64,000 bases of DNA from Thermogemmatispora sp042408735 (GTDB taxonomy: Bacteria; Chloroflexota; Ktedonobacteria; Ktedonobacterales; Ktedonobacteraceae). The notes below the pieces were generated by a model that made no database searches, was not told the origin of the DNA, and saw nothing but the letters and a program-made list of their open reading frames with translations. The translations under genes and the position numbers were made by a program. Each line of letters starts with the position of its first letter. Positions within the stretch are counted from its first letter, which is position 1. This document shows positions 27,440 through 36,555 of this stretch, one piece after another. Location: contig NZ_JBHOQV010000142.1 of assembly GCF_042408735.1 (NCBI RefSeq), forward strand, positions 31,634 through 95,633, read 5' to 3'.

Positions 27440-28882
27440 CTAGACGACAGCGCAGCTCTGCCCATTGAGCGAGAAAGCCGTCGGCGGAGGATTGCTCCCG
27501 CTCCAGGTCGCCTGAAAGCCCGGCGGCACGCTCAGGCTCCCATGGGGCGGAATCTGGGCGTTGACCGCCACGTTCGTCACCGTCACCGCGCTGCCCGCCT
27601 GCGAGAAATTCCCGTTCCAGCTCAGCGTAATCATCTGGCCCGCCGCAAACGAGAAGCGCAGCGTCCAGCCGTTAATCGCGCTGCTGCCCGTATTGGTGAT
27701 CGTCAGGCTGGCCTGGAAGCCGCCGCTCCACTGGCCCACGATCCCATAGTGCACCTGACAGCTCGCCGCCACCGCGGTCGGGTCAGGCGTCGGCGTCGGC
27801 GTTGCGCCGGGGGCCGTGGCGCTCGGCGTCGGCGAGGGGCTGCTCGTGGGCGTCGCCGTCCCGCCGGAGCCGCCCCCCTTGAGCGGGTGCTGCATGAAAA
27901 AGCTATAGATAGCGTTGGTGGCACTGGGACCCTGGGGATCGGTGTAGGAGCCGCTGCTGCTCCCCCCAGACCAGGCGTGGCCCATGCCGTTGATCTTCCA
28001 GTACTCCTGAATCTCGTTCCCCTGGGCATCGTTCCAGGACTGCACCGTATAGCTATGGCCGCCGGCGACCTGGCCGCTCACGCTGCTGCTCGGACTGGAG
28101 AAACTGGCATTGTAGCTGCCGTTCGAAGCCAGATGATCGGTCGTCATCCACTGCTCAACAACCTGGTCCCCATTGACCGGATAGACCGTATAGTCGCTTT
28201 GCCCCTGGAAGACGATGGTCGGCACCACGCGGGCGGCGCTGCCCATCGCCTGGTAGGCGGCCTGCCCTTGCTGTTGCGGGTTCGGTCCCCCCTGCATCAT
28301 GGCCGTCGTCGCGGCGCTCTGCGAGGTCGCCGCCTGATACTCCAGCCCCGAAGCCGAGGCGATGGCGGCAAAAACATCCGGGTAGGTCGCCCCCAGAATC
28401 ACCGCCATCGCCGCCCCCGCCGAGAACCCGGCCACATAGACCCGGTTGCGATCGATCGTCCACTGCGACGTATTCTGCTCGACGGCCTGCACGATCCCGG
28501 CGATGATGGCCGGCTCACCGCTGCCGCGAGCCTGATCGGCGGGCAGGAACCAATTCCAACAGGAGAGCGAATTGTAGCTGCTCGTCTGCTGAGGATAGAC
28601 CACGACGAACTGATCCTGATCGGCCAGCGCGTTCATCTGGGTGCCGGCGGCGAAGTCCTGGGGCGTCTGCGTGCAGCCGTGCAGCATGACGATCAGCGGC
28701 ACCGGCGTACCGACCTGGTAGTTGGCCGGCGTATAGACGAAGTAAGGGCGGCTGCCAGCAGGCCCATTGTAGGTGTACTGGCTGAAGGTGCCGCCGCTGG
28801 CGCGGGCCTCTCCCGCGAGGAGCAGCCAGAGACTGACGAGCAGCAAGGAACACACAAGCGTGAGAGGCAGAATCTTGCGCAT
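27440..28882 (-). CDS. Secreted PHB-depolymerase-type (CE1) esterase with CBM2
   Basis: A 480-residue secreted enzyme. A signal peptide (residues 1-29, hydrophobic core, cut after ARA) precedes an alpha/beta-hydrolase of the PHB depolymerase/CE1 esterase family. The nucleophile elbow GFSAGA and the oxyanion region LHGCTQTP are visible, and the late GMGHAWSGG supplies the catalytic His. A Pro/Thr/Ser linker follows. The C-terminal CBM2 of about 100 residues (CQVHYGIV.QW.GGFQA...ITN.GSSAINGW) binds cellulose or xylan. The likely role is removing acetyl or feruloyl groups from plant polysaccharide, or hydrolysing polyesters; which one cannot be told. A TTGACA box and a palindrome lie 316-359 bp upstream. 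Confidence 0.9.
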   Translation of the reverse strand: MRKILPLTLVCSLLLVSLWLLLAGEARASGGTFSQYTYNGPAGSRPYFVYTPANYQVGTPVPLIVMLHGCTQTPQDFAAGTQMNALADQDQFVVVYPQQTSSYNSLSCWNWFLPADQARGSGEPAIIAGIVQAVEQNTSQWTIDRNRVYVAGFSAGAAMAVILGATYPDVFAAIASASGLEYQAATSQSAATTAMMQGGPNPQQQGQAAYQAMGSAARVVPTIVFQGQSDYTVYPVNGDQVVEQWMTTDHLASNGSYNASFSSPSSSVSGQVAGGHSYTVQSWNDAQGNEIQEYWKINGMGHAWSGGSSSGSYTDPQGPSATNAIYSFFMQHPLKGGGSGGTATPTSSPSPTPSATAPGATPTPTPDPTAVAASCQVHYGIVGQWSGGFQASLTITNTGSSAINGWTLRFSFAAGQMITLSWNGNFSQAGSAVTVTNVAVNAQIPPHGSLSVPPGFQATWSGSNPPPTAFSLNGQSCAVV

Positions 28883-29197
28883 AAGTCACCCCCGTGACGA
28901 TGAAGTGCTGCCAGGGGCAGGCGATCTGGCATGCTTGCCCTGGAAAGGCGGGCCTCAAAAGAGACAGCCAGGCAAAGGTAAACAGGTGAGAGAAAAAAGG
29001 CAGAACGAACAGGGGAAAGCCCACGGCAGATGTGGGCTGGCTGGCCGCCGCTCTCTGTCGCTCGAGCGCGGCCAGCCAGAGCGGGGAAGCTGCTGGCGGC
29101 GGGCCAGCGCCGTGCTGGCATAGGGCGAGTCGGACGAGTCATGGCCGGCTTCCTCCTTGCTGCGCGGCGCTGCGCTGCGCCTCTCTCCGCTGGCGAG
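28883..29197. other. Leader region of the esterase gene
   Basis: Non-coding region upstream of the leftward esterase gene. Apart from a weak ribosome-binding site just before its ATG I see no further structure. If the promoter at 29198-29241 is used, this is a 5' leader of over 300 nt. Confidence 0.4.
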
Positions 29198-29241
29198 ACA
29201 TGACATATGAATCATGTATCATATCCCGGCCCACTTGTCAA
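29198..29241 (-). promoter_or_regulatory. Esterase promoter region with ACATGA-N8-TCATGT palindrome
   Basis: A perfect -35 TTGACA on the minus strand (29241-29236) is followed at -10 distance by the palindrome ACATGA-CATATGAA-TCATGT (29198-29217), which would overlap the -10 element. The -10 itself is poor, so regulation by a factor bound at the palindrome is likely. The same palindrome occurs upstream of drmA. Confidence 0.5.
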
Positions 29242-29445
29242 GGGGGCAGGGCGCGGGCGCTCTCCTCGCCGCCATTGCTGCGCCTGCCTCTCTTCCGCCC
29301 TGCCTGGCCTGCTCGCCGAAGCCGAGCCGCGCCAGGCAGGGCGGGCCAGGCAGCCTCTGCCGGCGTCGGTATCGGGGGCAGCATCGGCGCCGCTCCCGGC
29401 GCCCGGCCTTCCGATAGTCTGAAGGAAGAGAGAAGGCGGGAGCGA

Positions 29446-29475
29446 TTGAGCGGGCGCCGCCCGGTGTGGTATCAT
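29446..29475 (+). promoter_or_regulatory. Promoter of the thi operon
   Basis: -35 TTGAGC (29446-29451), 18-bp spacer, -10 TATCAT (29470-29475). The leader from here to thiO is about 385 nt. It contains a CAGC/CTGT repeat (29505-29541), the TPP riboswitch and a terminator. Confidence 0.65.
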
Positions 29476-29504
29476 CTACATATCGGGAGCCGCGGCATCG
29501 ATTG

Positions 29505-29541
29505 GCCAGCCAGCCAGCCAGTCTGTCTGCCTGTCTGCCTG
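29505..29541. repeat. CAGC / CTGT-CTGC tetranucleotide repeat
   Basis: A CAGC run passes directly into CTGT/CTGC units, placed in the thi leader between promoter and riboswitch. It is the same repeat type as in the drmD leader. Confidence 0.75.
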
Positions 29542-29636
29542 CTGGGGGCCGGCGGCATCCTGAGGAGCAACACGCCGTCGCGTGACATGACGCGCTGGCC
29601 GCCCTCGGCGGAGAGCGGTCAGCCCATGCATGAAGG

Positions 29637-29739
29637 AAGCGAGGGGAGTCCGGAGAGCCGGGCTGAGAGTGCGACCCGACCATGTCGCAGACCCTGCAGC
29701 AATCACCTGATCTGGATCATACCAGCGGAGGGAGCGCTT
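29637..29739 (+). promoter_or_regulatory. TPP (thiamin pyrophosphate) riboswitch
   Basis: The conserved core elements are present in order. A P1 stem AAGCG/CGCTT (29637-29641 with 29735-29739) encloses a GGGGAGTCCGG / CCGGGCT P2 arm and the CTGAGAGTGCGACCC block that binds the pyrimidine ring. Further on are ATCACCTGATCTGGATCATA and then CCAGCGGAGGGA, which bind the pyrophosphate. Binding of TPP should favour the downstream terminator and switch off thiOGES. Confidence 0.95.
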
Positions 29740-29798
29740 TCTTCTCTCACCATCACCTCTTCACCCAACGCGCTGCTGAAGGGGGTTGCAGGCAGGAA

Positions 29799-29835
29799 GC
29801 CGTTTCCCGGGCTGGCTGGGAAGCGGCCTTTTTTT
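29799..29835 (+). terminator. Intrinsic terminator, expression platform of the TPP riboswitch
   Basis: A 10-bp stem GCCGTTTCCC / GGGAAGCGGC (one G-U pair, 9-nt loop) is followed by seven T residues (29829-29835). It ends 30 bp before the thiO start, after the aptamer. This is the expected transcription-termination switch. Confidence 0.9.
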
Positions 29836-29865
29836 ATGGGGCCGCCAGAGAAGGAGAGCAAGACC

Positions 29866-31122
29866 ATGCAAGCGCCGAGCTATGACGTAGTGGTCGTGGG
29901 AGCGGGCATCGTCGGCGGGGCCGCGGCCTATCATCTGGCGCGCGCCGGGCTGCGAGTGGCCCTGCTCGACCGGAGCGGAGTAGCCGCCGAGGCCTCTGAC
30001 GCGGGGGCCGGCATGCTGACGCCGTTGGCCGAGGCGGGCGCCGACGACCTCCACGATCCCCTATTGCGCCTTGGCCTGGCCGGCCTGCGCCACTACGAGC
30101 GGCTCGAAGAGCAGCTTCAGAGCGAAACCGGCATGTGGGCCGGCCTGGTGCATCTGCCCACCCTCTATCCCGCCTTTGACGACAAGAGCGCCGAGCAACT
30201 ACGCAGCGGCCTGGCCGCCCTGCAAAGCTGGCGTCCCGAGCTTCGCTGGCTGGAGGCCGACGAAGTGCGCCGGCGGGAGCCGCTGCTTGCGCCCACGGTA
30301 CGCGGAGCCATTCTCTCGCCCGCCGAAGGCAACGTAGCCATCGGCCATCTCACGCGCCTGCTGGTGCGGGCGGCGCTGCTGGCCGGAGCCGAGCTGCTGC
30401 CGCCCCAAAGCGCCCAGGGACTGCTCTGGGACGGCCAGCGCGTCCGCGGCCTCCTGAGCGAGCGTGGCCCCATCGAAGCCGCCCACGTTGTCCTGGCCAC
30501 CGGGGCCTGGAGCAGTATCTGGCACGAGCGGGGCGAGCAGGAGGCGGTAGTCTACCCTCTCAAGGGGCAGCTCCTGGCCCTGCGTCCCAGCGGCCAGCCC
30601 CTGCGCCACACCATCTACGCTGGTCCCCTTGGCTATCTGGTGCCCAAGGCCGACGGCAGCGTCTTCGTCGGCGCCACCTCCGAGCGGCGCGGCTTCGACA
30701 AGACGGCCACCGCTGGCGGCCTGGCCCAGTTGCTGGCCGTCGTGCGCCAGGTAGCCCCTGGCCTGGAAGAGGCCGCCGTTGAACGCACCTGGGCCGGCCT
30801 GCGACCCGTCTCCATCGACGGCCTCCCCTTCATCGGGCCGGCGCCCGGCAGTCCCGGCCTCTGGCTGGCCGTTGGCCACGGGCGCGTCGGAGCCATCACC
30901 GGGCCTGTAACGGGCTTCATCGTGGCCGAACTGCTTCAGGGGCGGCCGGCGCCCTACGATCTCGATCTACGCCCCTTCGCCCCCGAGCGCCTCGGGGCCT
31001 GGAGCCGCCTGCGTATCACGCTGAGCGAAGCCGGCGCCTGGCGCCAGCCACCTGGCCTCTTCCGCCAGGCCTCCGCCGAATCCGCATCCGCCGCAGAAGA
31101 CCAAAGGAGAGGAACGCCATGA
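29866..31122 (+). CDS. thiO: Glycine oxidase ThiO
   Basis: A 418-residue FAD-dependent D-amino-acid-oxidase-type protein that oxidises glycine to the imine needed for thiazole synthesis. An N-terminal dinucleotide fold VVVVGAGIVGGAAAYHLA is followed by a DAGAGML flavin-contact segment. The C-terminal part has GLRPVSIDGLPFIGP and GHGR.GAITGPVTG, as in ThiO. ATG 29866 has an AAGGAG site right after the riboswitch terminator. The stop overlaps thiG by four bases. It is somewhat longer than typical ThiO (about 370) because of a C-terminal tail. Confidence 0.93.
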   Translation: MQAPSYDVVVVGAGIVGGAAAYHLARAGLRVALLDRSGVAAEASDAGAGMLTPLAEAGADDLHDPLLRLGLAGLRHYERLEEQLQSETGMWAGLVHLPTLYPAFDDKSAEQLRSGLAALQSWRPELRWLEADEVRRREPLLAPTVRGAILSPAEGNVAIGHLTRLLVRAALLAGAELLPPQSAQGLLWDGQRVRGLLSERGPIEAAHVVLATGAWSSIWHERGEQEAVVYPLKGQLLALRPSGQPLRHTIYAGPLGYLVPKADGSVFVGATSERRGFDKTATAGGLAQLLAVVRQVAPGLEEAAVERTWAGLRPVSIDGLPFIGPAPGSPGLWLAVGHGRVGAITGPVTGFIVAELLQGRPAPYDLDLRPFAPERLGAWSRLRITLSEAGAWRQPPGLFRQASAESASAAEDQRRGTP

Positions 31123-31904
31123 CAGAGGACCTGCTGACTATCGGCTCGCGGACCTTCCGTTCCCGCCTCTTGCTGGGTACGGGCAAGTATCGCAGCTTCG
31201 AGGAGATGCGCCAGAGCCTGGAAGCCAGCGGCTGCGAGGTCGTGACGGTGGCCCTGCGCCGCCTCGACCTCTCGCGGCCCGGGCAGCCGACCCTGCTCGA
31301 CTATCTCGACAGCGAGCGCTACACGATTCTGCCCAACACCGCCGGCTGCAAGAGCGCCGAGGAGGCCATCCAGATCGCCCATCTGGCGGCAGCGATGGGC
31401 CTGCCGCGCTGGGTCAAGCTGGAGGTCATTCCCGATCCCGACTATCTGCTGCCCGACCCCGTGGCCACCCTGGAGGCGACGCAGCAGCTCGTCAAGGAGG
31501 GCTTCGAGGTCCTGCCCTACATCAACGCCGATCCGGTCCTGGCCAGGCGGCTGCAGGAGGCCGGCGCCGTCACAGTGATGCCCCTTGGCTCGCCGATCGG
31601 CTCCGGCCAGGGCCTGCTCAACCTGCCGCAGATCCAGATCATCATCGAGCAGGCGCGCGTGCCGGTGATTGTCGACGCCGGCATCGGGGCCCCCTCGGAT
31701 GCCGCCTTCGCCATGGAGCTGGGGGCGGCGGCCTGCCTGATCAACACCGCTGTGGCCCAGGCCGGCAACCCCGTCCAGATGGCGCAGGCCATGAAGCTGG
31801 CCGTTGAGGCCGGGCGGGCCGCCTACCTGGCCGGACGCATTCCGCGCCGGGCCCAGGCCGTCCCCAGCAGTCCTCTGACCGGCCTGGTGGGCAGTCCATC
31901 CTGA
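31119..31904 (+). CDS. thiG: Thiazole synthase ThiG
   Basis: A 261-residue ThiG, which condenses DXP, the glycine imine and ThiS-thiocarboxylate sulfur into the thiazole phosphate. It has RLLLGTGKY near the N-terminus. The Schiff-base Lys100 lies in WVKLEV, and the phosphate site in PLGSPIGSGQGL and VDAGIGAPSDAA. It starts inside the end of thiO. Length and motifs are normal. All substrates of this step are supplied by neighbours except the ThiF/ThiI sulfur donors, which are not in this window. Confidence 0.96.
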   Translation: MTEDLLTIGSRTFRSRLLLGTGKYRSFEEMRQSLEASGCEVVTVALRRLDLSRPGQPTLLDYLDSERYTILPNTAGCKSAEEAIQIAHLAAAMGLPRWVKLEVIPDPDYLLPDPVATLEATQQLVKEGFEVLPYINADPVLARRLQEAGAVTVMPLGSPIGSGQGLLNLPQIQIIIEQARVPVIVDAGIGAPSDAAFAMELGAAACLINTAVAQAGNPVQMAQAMKLAVEAGRAAYLAGRIPRRAQAVPSSPLTGLVGSPS

Positions 31905-31916
31905 GCGAGCGAGAGC

Positions 31917-32630
31917 ATGAGGCAGGAAACAAGAGGACCGGGCGCGAGCGCTGGGCCGGAGCGGAGGCCGCTGCTCTGCCTGGTGACCGACGAGCGCCAT
32001 CCGGCCTGTGAGGAGGTGGCCCGTCAGGCTCTGGAGGCGGGCATCGACTGGCTGCAGGTGCGCGGGCCGGGTCTGCCGGCGGCTCGCCTCTACGAGCTGG
32101 CCAGCCGGCTGGGGCCGCTGGCCCGCCGGCGGGGCGCCCGTCTGATCGTCAACGACCGTCTCGATGTGGCCCTGGCCGTCGACGCCGATGGGGTCCAGCT
32201 CGGCCGGCGCTCGCTACCGCTGGCCACCGCTCGGGCCTTGCTGCGGCGCTGCGGGCGAGCGCTGTGGCTGGGGGCCTCGGTCCACTCGCTGGCCGAGGCC
32301 GGGCAGGCCGTGGCCGCGGGCGCCGATTATCTGCTGGCCGGCACCATCTTCCCCTCGTCCTCGCATCCGGGCGAGGCGGTGGCTGGGATCGAGCTGATCC
32401 GTCGCCTGCGGGCCTGCTGGCCGCGCGTGCCGCTGCTGGCCATCGGGGGAGTGAGCGCCGCCAACGCCGCCCAGGTCATCGAGGCCGGGGCCGACGGCGT
32501 GGCGGTGATCTCGGCCATCTACGGCGCCGCCGATGTGGTCCAGGCCGTCCACTCGCTGCGCCAGGCCCTGGCGGCCGCCCCGTGGCCTCCCGCCTCGGCC
32601 CCGGCCAGGCCCCAGGAGACAGCCGGCTGA
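31917..32630 (+). CDS. thiE: Thiamine-phosphate synthase ThiE (or TenI-like)
   Basis: A 237-residue TIM-barrel protein that couples HMP-PP to the thiazole phosphate, giving thiamin phosphate. Family signatures are CLVTDER, a GIDWLQVRG segment, LIVNDRLDVALAVDADGVQLG, a GASVHS...A..GADYLLAGTIFPSSSHPG segment, and AIGGVSAANA. The Arg-Glu-Lys found after LQ.R in many ThiE proteins is replaced by RGPG, so TenI-like isomerase activity is an alternative. It is 12 bp after thiG. Confidence 0.85.
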   Translation: MRQETRGPGASAGPERRPLLCLVTDERHPACEEVARQALEAGIDWLQVRGPGLPAARLYELASRLGPLARRRGARLIVNDRLDVALAVDADGVQLGRRSLPLATARALLRRCGRALWLGASVHSLAEAGQAVAAGADYLLAGTIFPSSSHPGEAVAGIELIRRLRACWPRVPLLAIGGVSAANAAQVIEAGADGVAVISAIYGAADVVQAVHSLRQALAAAPWPPASAPARPQETAG

Positions 32631-32675
32631 GCGGGTGGGCGACACACACCAGACAACCAGGGAGGCAGCATCCCG

Positions 32676-32909
32676 ATGACAGAGTCCCCAGAGAAGCAGG
32701 AAGAGCTGATCACCATTATCGCCAACGGCCAGCCCTGGCGCGTCCCGCGCGAGAGCACGATCGCCGACTTTCTGCAGCGCCTGGCTCTGACGCCGGGCCG
32801 CGTGGTGGCCATGCTCGACGGCAGCATTATCCCGCGCGAGCGCTTCGCCGAGGCGCGGCTGCGCGAGGGCTGCCGTCTGGAGCTGGTCACGATGGTCGGC
32901 GGCGGCTGA
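32676..32909 (+). CDS. thiS: Sulfur carrier protein ThiS
   Basis: A 77-residue beta-grasp protein ending in VGGG. The terminal Gly-Gly is adenylated and converted to the thiocarboxylate that donates sulfur to ThiG. ITIIANGQPW at the start, the central IADFLQRL and ..VVAMLDGSIIPRERF fit ThiS. It is the last gene of the operon. A GGAGGCGA/TCGCCTCC hairpin (32922-32951) follows the stop. Confidence 0.93.
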   Translation: MTESPEKQEELITIIANGQPWRVPRESTIADFLQRLALTPGRVVAMLDGSIIPRERFAEARLREGCRLELVTMVGGG

Positions 32910-32921
32910 GCTGAGCCTGAG

Positions 32922-32951
32922 GGAGGCGAAGCCGCTCCTTGCCTCGCCTCC
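32922..32951 (+). terminator. Hairpin after thiS
   Basis: An 8-bp perfect stem GGAGGCGA / TCGCCTCC with a 14-nt loop, 12 bp after the thiS stop. No T-run follows, so it is only a possible operon end. Confidence 0.35.
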
Positions 32952-33090
32952 GGCGGCAGAGCCAGGCTGGCGAGGCGCTCACCCTGGGGGAAAAGGAGGG
33001 CGCCCCGCCAGCCTATGTCAGACGGAGAGCAGGTCGCAAGAAGCTCCCTGGCTCGCCGTCGGAGTCGGCCACCGCACCGTCCTCAGGTCC

Positions 33091-36000
33091 TCAGCCTGCG
33101 GCCAGCGCAAAGAGATGCAGATTGCCATTGGTCGGCAGGAGCAGATAGGCTATCTGCTTGCCGGCCTGCAGAGGAACCTGCGTGTAGTAGACGCTGACCG
33201 CGTGCGGGCCAAGCGTATCGCCGGGCGGGCGGTTCCAGTGGTCAGCCGTTGCCAGCAGCTCGTCGCCGGCTGCGGGCTGATTGGCGTACCAGTCGGCCAG
33301 GGTCAGCGTGGCCTGCTGGCTCGTGCCATCGCTGTAGATGATCGTCAGCGTCCCCGACTGCGTCCCGAAGGCGGCGGCCCCCAGGAAGGCCAGGCGGGAA
33401 CCCTGAGCGCTCACGGCCAGGGCCTGCCCCTGGGCGCTCACGTTGTCCGGCTGGCCGGGCGGCACAGCGGGCCAGGTAAAGGTCAGGCCGGCGTGGACCA
33501 CCGTCGCCCCCGGCGTCAGGCCGACCGCCGTCAGGGCCTGAGCCGAGTAGCTATAGCCCCCGCCATCGAAATTGCCCGCCCCGGGATTGCTATCGTCGCT
33601 GATGCCCACGTTATTGTAAGCCGCCGCCAGCGAGGAATAGGGGACCGTCAGGCTGGTCGAGCCGTGCAGCGTCTCTGGCCCATCCGCGCTCACAAAGCTG
33701 GCGCTGGCCTGCAGGCTGTAGCGGCCCGCCGACGCGCCGGCCGGCGCGCGCACCTGCCAGCGCGTCTCGACCGTCCCTCCGGCGGCCACCCGCCCGAAGC
33801 TCGTCGGCGAGAGCGCCTGCACCTGCCAGCCCGCCGGCCCCTGCAGGCGCAGCCGCAGAGCGGAGACCGGCAGATCGCCGCCGTTAGTAAAGCGCGTGGT
33901 CACAGGAGCGCTGGCGCCGGCCGCCAGCAACGACGGCCCCTGCAGGCTCACATAGCGCGGCCCATTCGTCCGGCGCACCGTAAAGCTGGCCTGCAAACGG
34001 ATATCGCGCGATGACGACCCCACCTGCACCGAGTAGCGCCCATCCTGCACCACCCAGCCGTGGGCCTGCACGTCCCAGTAGGAGAGATCGCGCGGTGCCA
34101 GCTCGAAATGCACGTGCCTGGTCTGGCCAGGCTGCAAAAAGACCTTCTGGAAGCCCTTCAACTGGCGTGGCGGCTCCGCCACATTCGTCGAAGGAATCCC
34201 CAGGTAGAGCTGAACCACCTCAGCCCCGGCGCGCCGCCCCGTGTTGGTCACATCCAGATCCACGCTGATCCGGCTGCGGTAGTCCGCCTGCGTCGGGGAC
34301 ACGCGCAAATGGCTATAGCGGAAAGTCGTGTAGGAGAGGCCGTAGCCGAAGGGGAACAGCGGCGTAATCCCGCGCGCATCGTAGTAGCGATAGCCGACGA
34401 AGACCCCCTCCGAGTAGTCGGCCTGATCGTTGAGACCCGGATACTGGGCCGGCGTACTGGCCGGCAGATCGCTGGCCGAGCGCGGGAAAGTCATAGGCAG
34501 CTTCCCCGAGGGGTTGACATCGCCGAAGAGCACCGCCGCGATAGCGTTCCCGTCCTCCTGGCCCGGGTACCAGGCTTCCAGCAGGGCTGGCACCTGATCG
34601 ACCCAGGGCATCAGCACCGGCCCGCCCGTGTTGAGGACGACGATCGTGTGAGGATTGGCCTGAGCCACCGCCGCGATCAGCTGATCCTGGGCGCCGGGCA
34701 GCTCCAGACTGCTGCGGTCGGAGCCTTCCGACTCCACATCGTTGACAAAGACAATGGCCACATCCGAGCTGCGGGCCAGCTCTACCGCCTGGTTGAGCAG
34801 CGCGTTCTCCTGGCCCGGAATGCTCCAGCCCAGAGCCAGATTGCTGGCCCCGCCGTTCTGGTAGTACTCAACGCGGATAGCGTAGGACTGGCCGGCTGTC
34901 AGTTGGACGGTCGCCGTCTCGGTGGTCGTCGCCTGATCGCGCCAGTTGTCGATCAGCAACTGGTTATTGAGATAGAGGCGGCTGCCATCGTCGCTCGTCA
35001 ACGAAAAGGTATAGGTTCCGCTCACCGGCGGCGTCAGCCTCCCCGTCCAGCGCGCCGACCACTGGGTGGCCGGCACCCCTGGCCCGGGCGACTGCCCGTT
35101 CCAGTCGAAATTGATCTGGCTATCGAGGCGTGTCAGGACCGGGCTGCCGGAGAGCGTCATATTGGAAAAATACTCGCCCTGCAGGCCCTGCCCATCGCCC
35201 GAAGGGGGCTGCAGATACTGGGCCTCGATCGGAGGCAGCGTTCCCGTCGTCGTAATCCCCTGGGCATAGCGCACCGTCACCCCGCTGCCGGCCCGCTCGC
35301 TGATGCCCTGCAGAGGGGTCACCACGTAGGGAGGAATGACGTGGGCGCTGCCGCCGCCGGTGGCCTGGGGCGCTACGGAAGCGTCGGGACCGATGACCGC
35401 GATCGAATGCAGCTTGCTGGCATCCAGCGGCAGCAACTGGCCGCTGTTCTTAAGGAGGACCGTCCCCGCCTCGGCGGCCTGGCGTGCCAGTTGAGCGTGT
35501 TGGGCGTTAGTGACCGTCGCACTCGGGCTGCCGGTCGTTGGATAATCGAAGAGGCCAATGGCGAACATGCTGCGCAAGATACGATGGACGGCCTCATCGA
35601 TGGTCGCCATGCTCACCTGCCCGTCGAGCACCGCCTGCTTGAGGGCGCTTCCGAAGTAGGTGCTATCGGGCATCTCCATATCCAGGCCAGCCGTGATAGC
35701 CGGCACAGTGCTGTGCGTGGCGCCCCAATCCGACATCACGAAGCCTGGGAAGTCGAAGGTTCCCTTGAGCGTCGTCGAGAGCAGATAAGGGTTCTCGCAG
35801 GCGTAGACGCTGTTGACCTTGTTGTAGGAGCACATCACCGCTCCGACGCCGCCCTGCCTGACCGCCGCCTCGAAGGCTGGCAGATAGATCTCATGCAGGG
35901 TGCGCTCATCGACGTTCGCGCTGACCGTTGTGCGGTGGTACTCCTGATTGTTGGCGGCGTAATGCTTGACCGTGGCGATGACGTGCTGGCTCTGAATGCC

Positions 36001-36555
36001 CTGGATATCGGCGCTGGCCAGCGTGCCTGTGAGATAGGGGTCCTCGCCCAGGGTTTCAAAGCTGCGGCCCCATTGCGGGTTGCGCAGAATATTGACCGTC
36101 GGGGCCAGGGCCACATTGGCGCCCTTGCCCCATTCCTCGCTCCCCAGGGCCTGGCCATAGAGGCGGGCCAGCGTGGGGTCCCAACTGGCGGCCAGAGCCT
36201 CGGGCGCAGGAAAGGCCGTCACGCCCGTCATGCCGTCGGCCACCCCGGCAGGCCCGTCCTCCAGGCCGAGGGCGGGGATGCCCAGGCGCGCGTTGGCCGG
36301 AATGTAGCCGACATAGCTGCCGCCCGACCAGCCATGCAGCATGGCGATTTTCTCGTCGAGGGTCATCTGGGCCAGGAGCAGATCGGCGCGCCGGTCGGGC
36401 GAGAGAGCGCGGTTCATCCAGGGACGGGCCTGGGTGGAGGCCGCGGCAGCCGTTTGGCCGCTCTGGACGGCCAGGCTGTTGAGCAGGAGAAGAAGAAGGA
36501 GGAGGCCCAGGGTCAGGGCCGTTCTGGCACTCTGCCACAGGAAAAGGCGTCGCAT
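33091..36555 (-). CDS. Secreted GH3 beta-glucosidase with PA14 and C-terminal binding domain
   Basis: A 1154-residue secreted glycosidase. The signal peptide has a leucine-rich core (residues 1-39). The GH3 N-terminal barrel carries the nucleophile Asp276 in VMSDWGATHS. A PA14 carbohydrate-binding domain (about 455-580, LQGEYFSN... to the SNLALGWS strand) is inserted in the C-terminal GH3 sandwich. The sandwich resumes with VNDVESEGSDRSSLELPG and is followed by a fibronectin III-like domain (about 765-845). A NEW3-like stretch and a C-terminal NPCBM-like domain complete it. This layout fits beta-glucosidases for cello- or gentio-oligosaccharides. ATG 36555 gives a proper signal peptide and has a GGAG site; the 28-residue longer frame does not. 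Confidence 0.92.
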   Translation of the reverse strand: MRRLFLWQSARTALTLGLLLLLLLLNSLAVQSGQTAAAASTQARPWMNRALSPDRRADLLLAQMTLDEKIAMLHGWSGGSYVGYIPANARLGIPALGLEDGPAGVADGMTGVTAFPAPEALAASWDPTLARLYGQALGSEEWGKGANVALAPTVNILRNPQWGRSFETLGEDPYLTGTLASADIQGIQSQHVIATVKHYAANNQEYHRTTVSANVDERTLHEIYLPAFEAAVRQGGVGAVMCSYNKVNSVYACENPYLLSTTLKGTFDFPGFVMSDWGATHSTVPAITAGLDMEMPDSTYFGSALKQAVLDGQVSMATIDEAVHRILRSMFAIGLFDYPTTGSPSATVTNAQHAQLARQAAEAGTVLLKNSGQLLPLDASKLHSIAVIGPDASVAPQATGGGSAHVIPPYVVTPLQGISERAGSGVTVRYAQGITTTGTLPPIEAQYLQPPSGDGQGLQGEYFSNMTLSGSPVLTRLDSQINFDWNGQSPGPGVPATQWSARWTGRLTPPVSGTYTFSLTSDDGSRLYLNNQLLIDNWRDQATTTETATVQLTAGQSYAIRVEYYQNGGASNLALGWSIPGQENALLNQAVELARSSDVAIVFVNDVESEGSDRSSLELPGAQDQLIAAVAQANPHTIVVLNTGGPVLMPWVDQVPALLEAWYPGQEDGNAIAAVLFGDVNPSGKLPMTFPRSASDLPASTPAQYPGLNDQADYSEGVFVGYRYYDARGITPLFPFGYGLSYTTFRYSHLRVSPTQADYRSRISVDLDVTNTGRRAGAEVVQLYLGIPSTNVAEPPRQLKGFQKVFLQPGQTRHVHFELAPRDLSYWDVQAHGWVVQDGRYSVQVGSSSRDIRLQASFTVRRTNGPRYVSLQGPSLLAAGASAPVTTRFTNGGDLPVSALRLRLQGPAGWQVQALSPTSFGRVAAGGTVETRWQVRAPAGASAGRYSLQASASFVSADGPETLHGSTSLTVPYSSLAAAYNNVGISDDSNPGAGNFDGGGYSYSAQALTAVGLTPGATVVHAGLTFTWPAVPPGQPDNVSAQGQALAVSAQGSRLAFLGAAAFGTQSGTLTIIYSDGTSQQATLTLADWYANQPAAGDELLATADHWNRPPGDTLGPHAVSVYYTQVPLQAGKQIAYLLLPTNGNLHLFALAAG

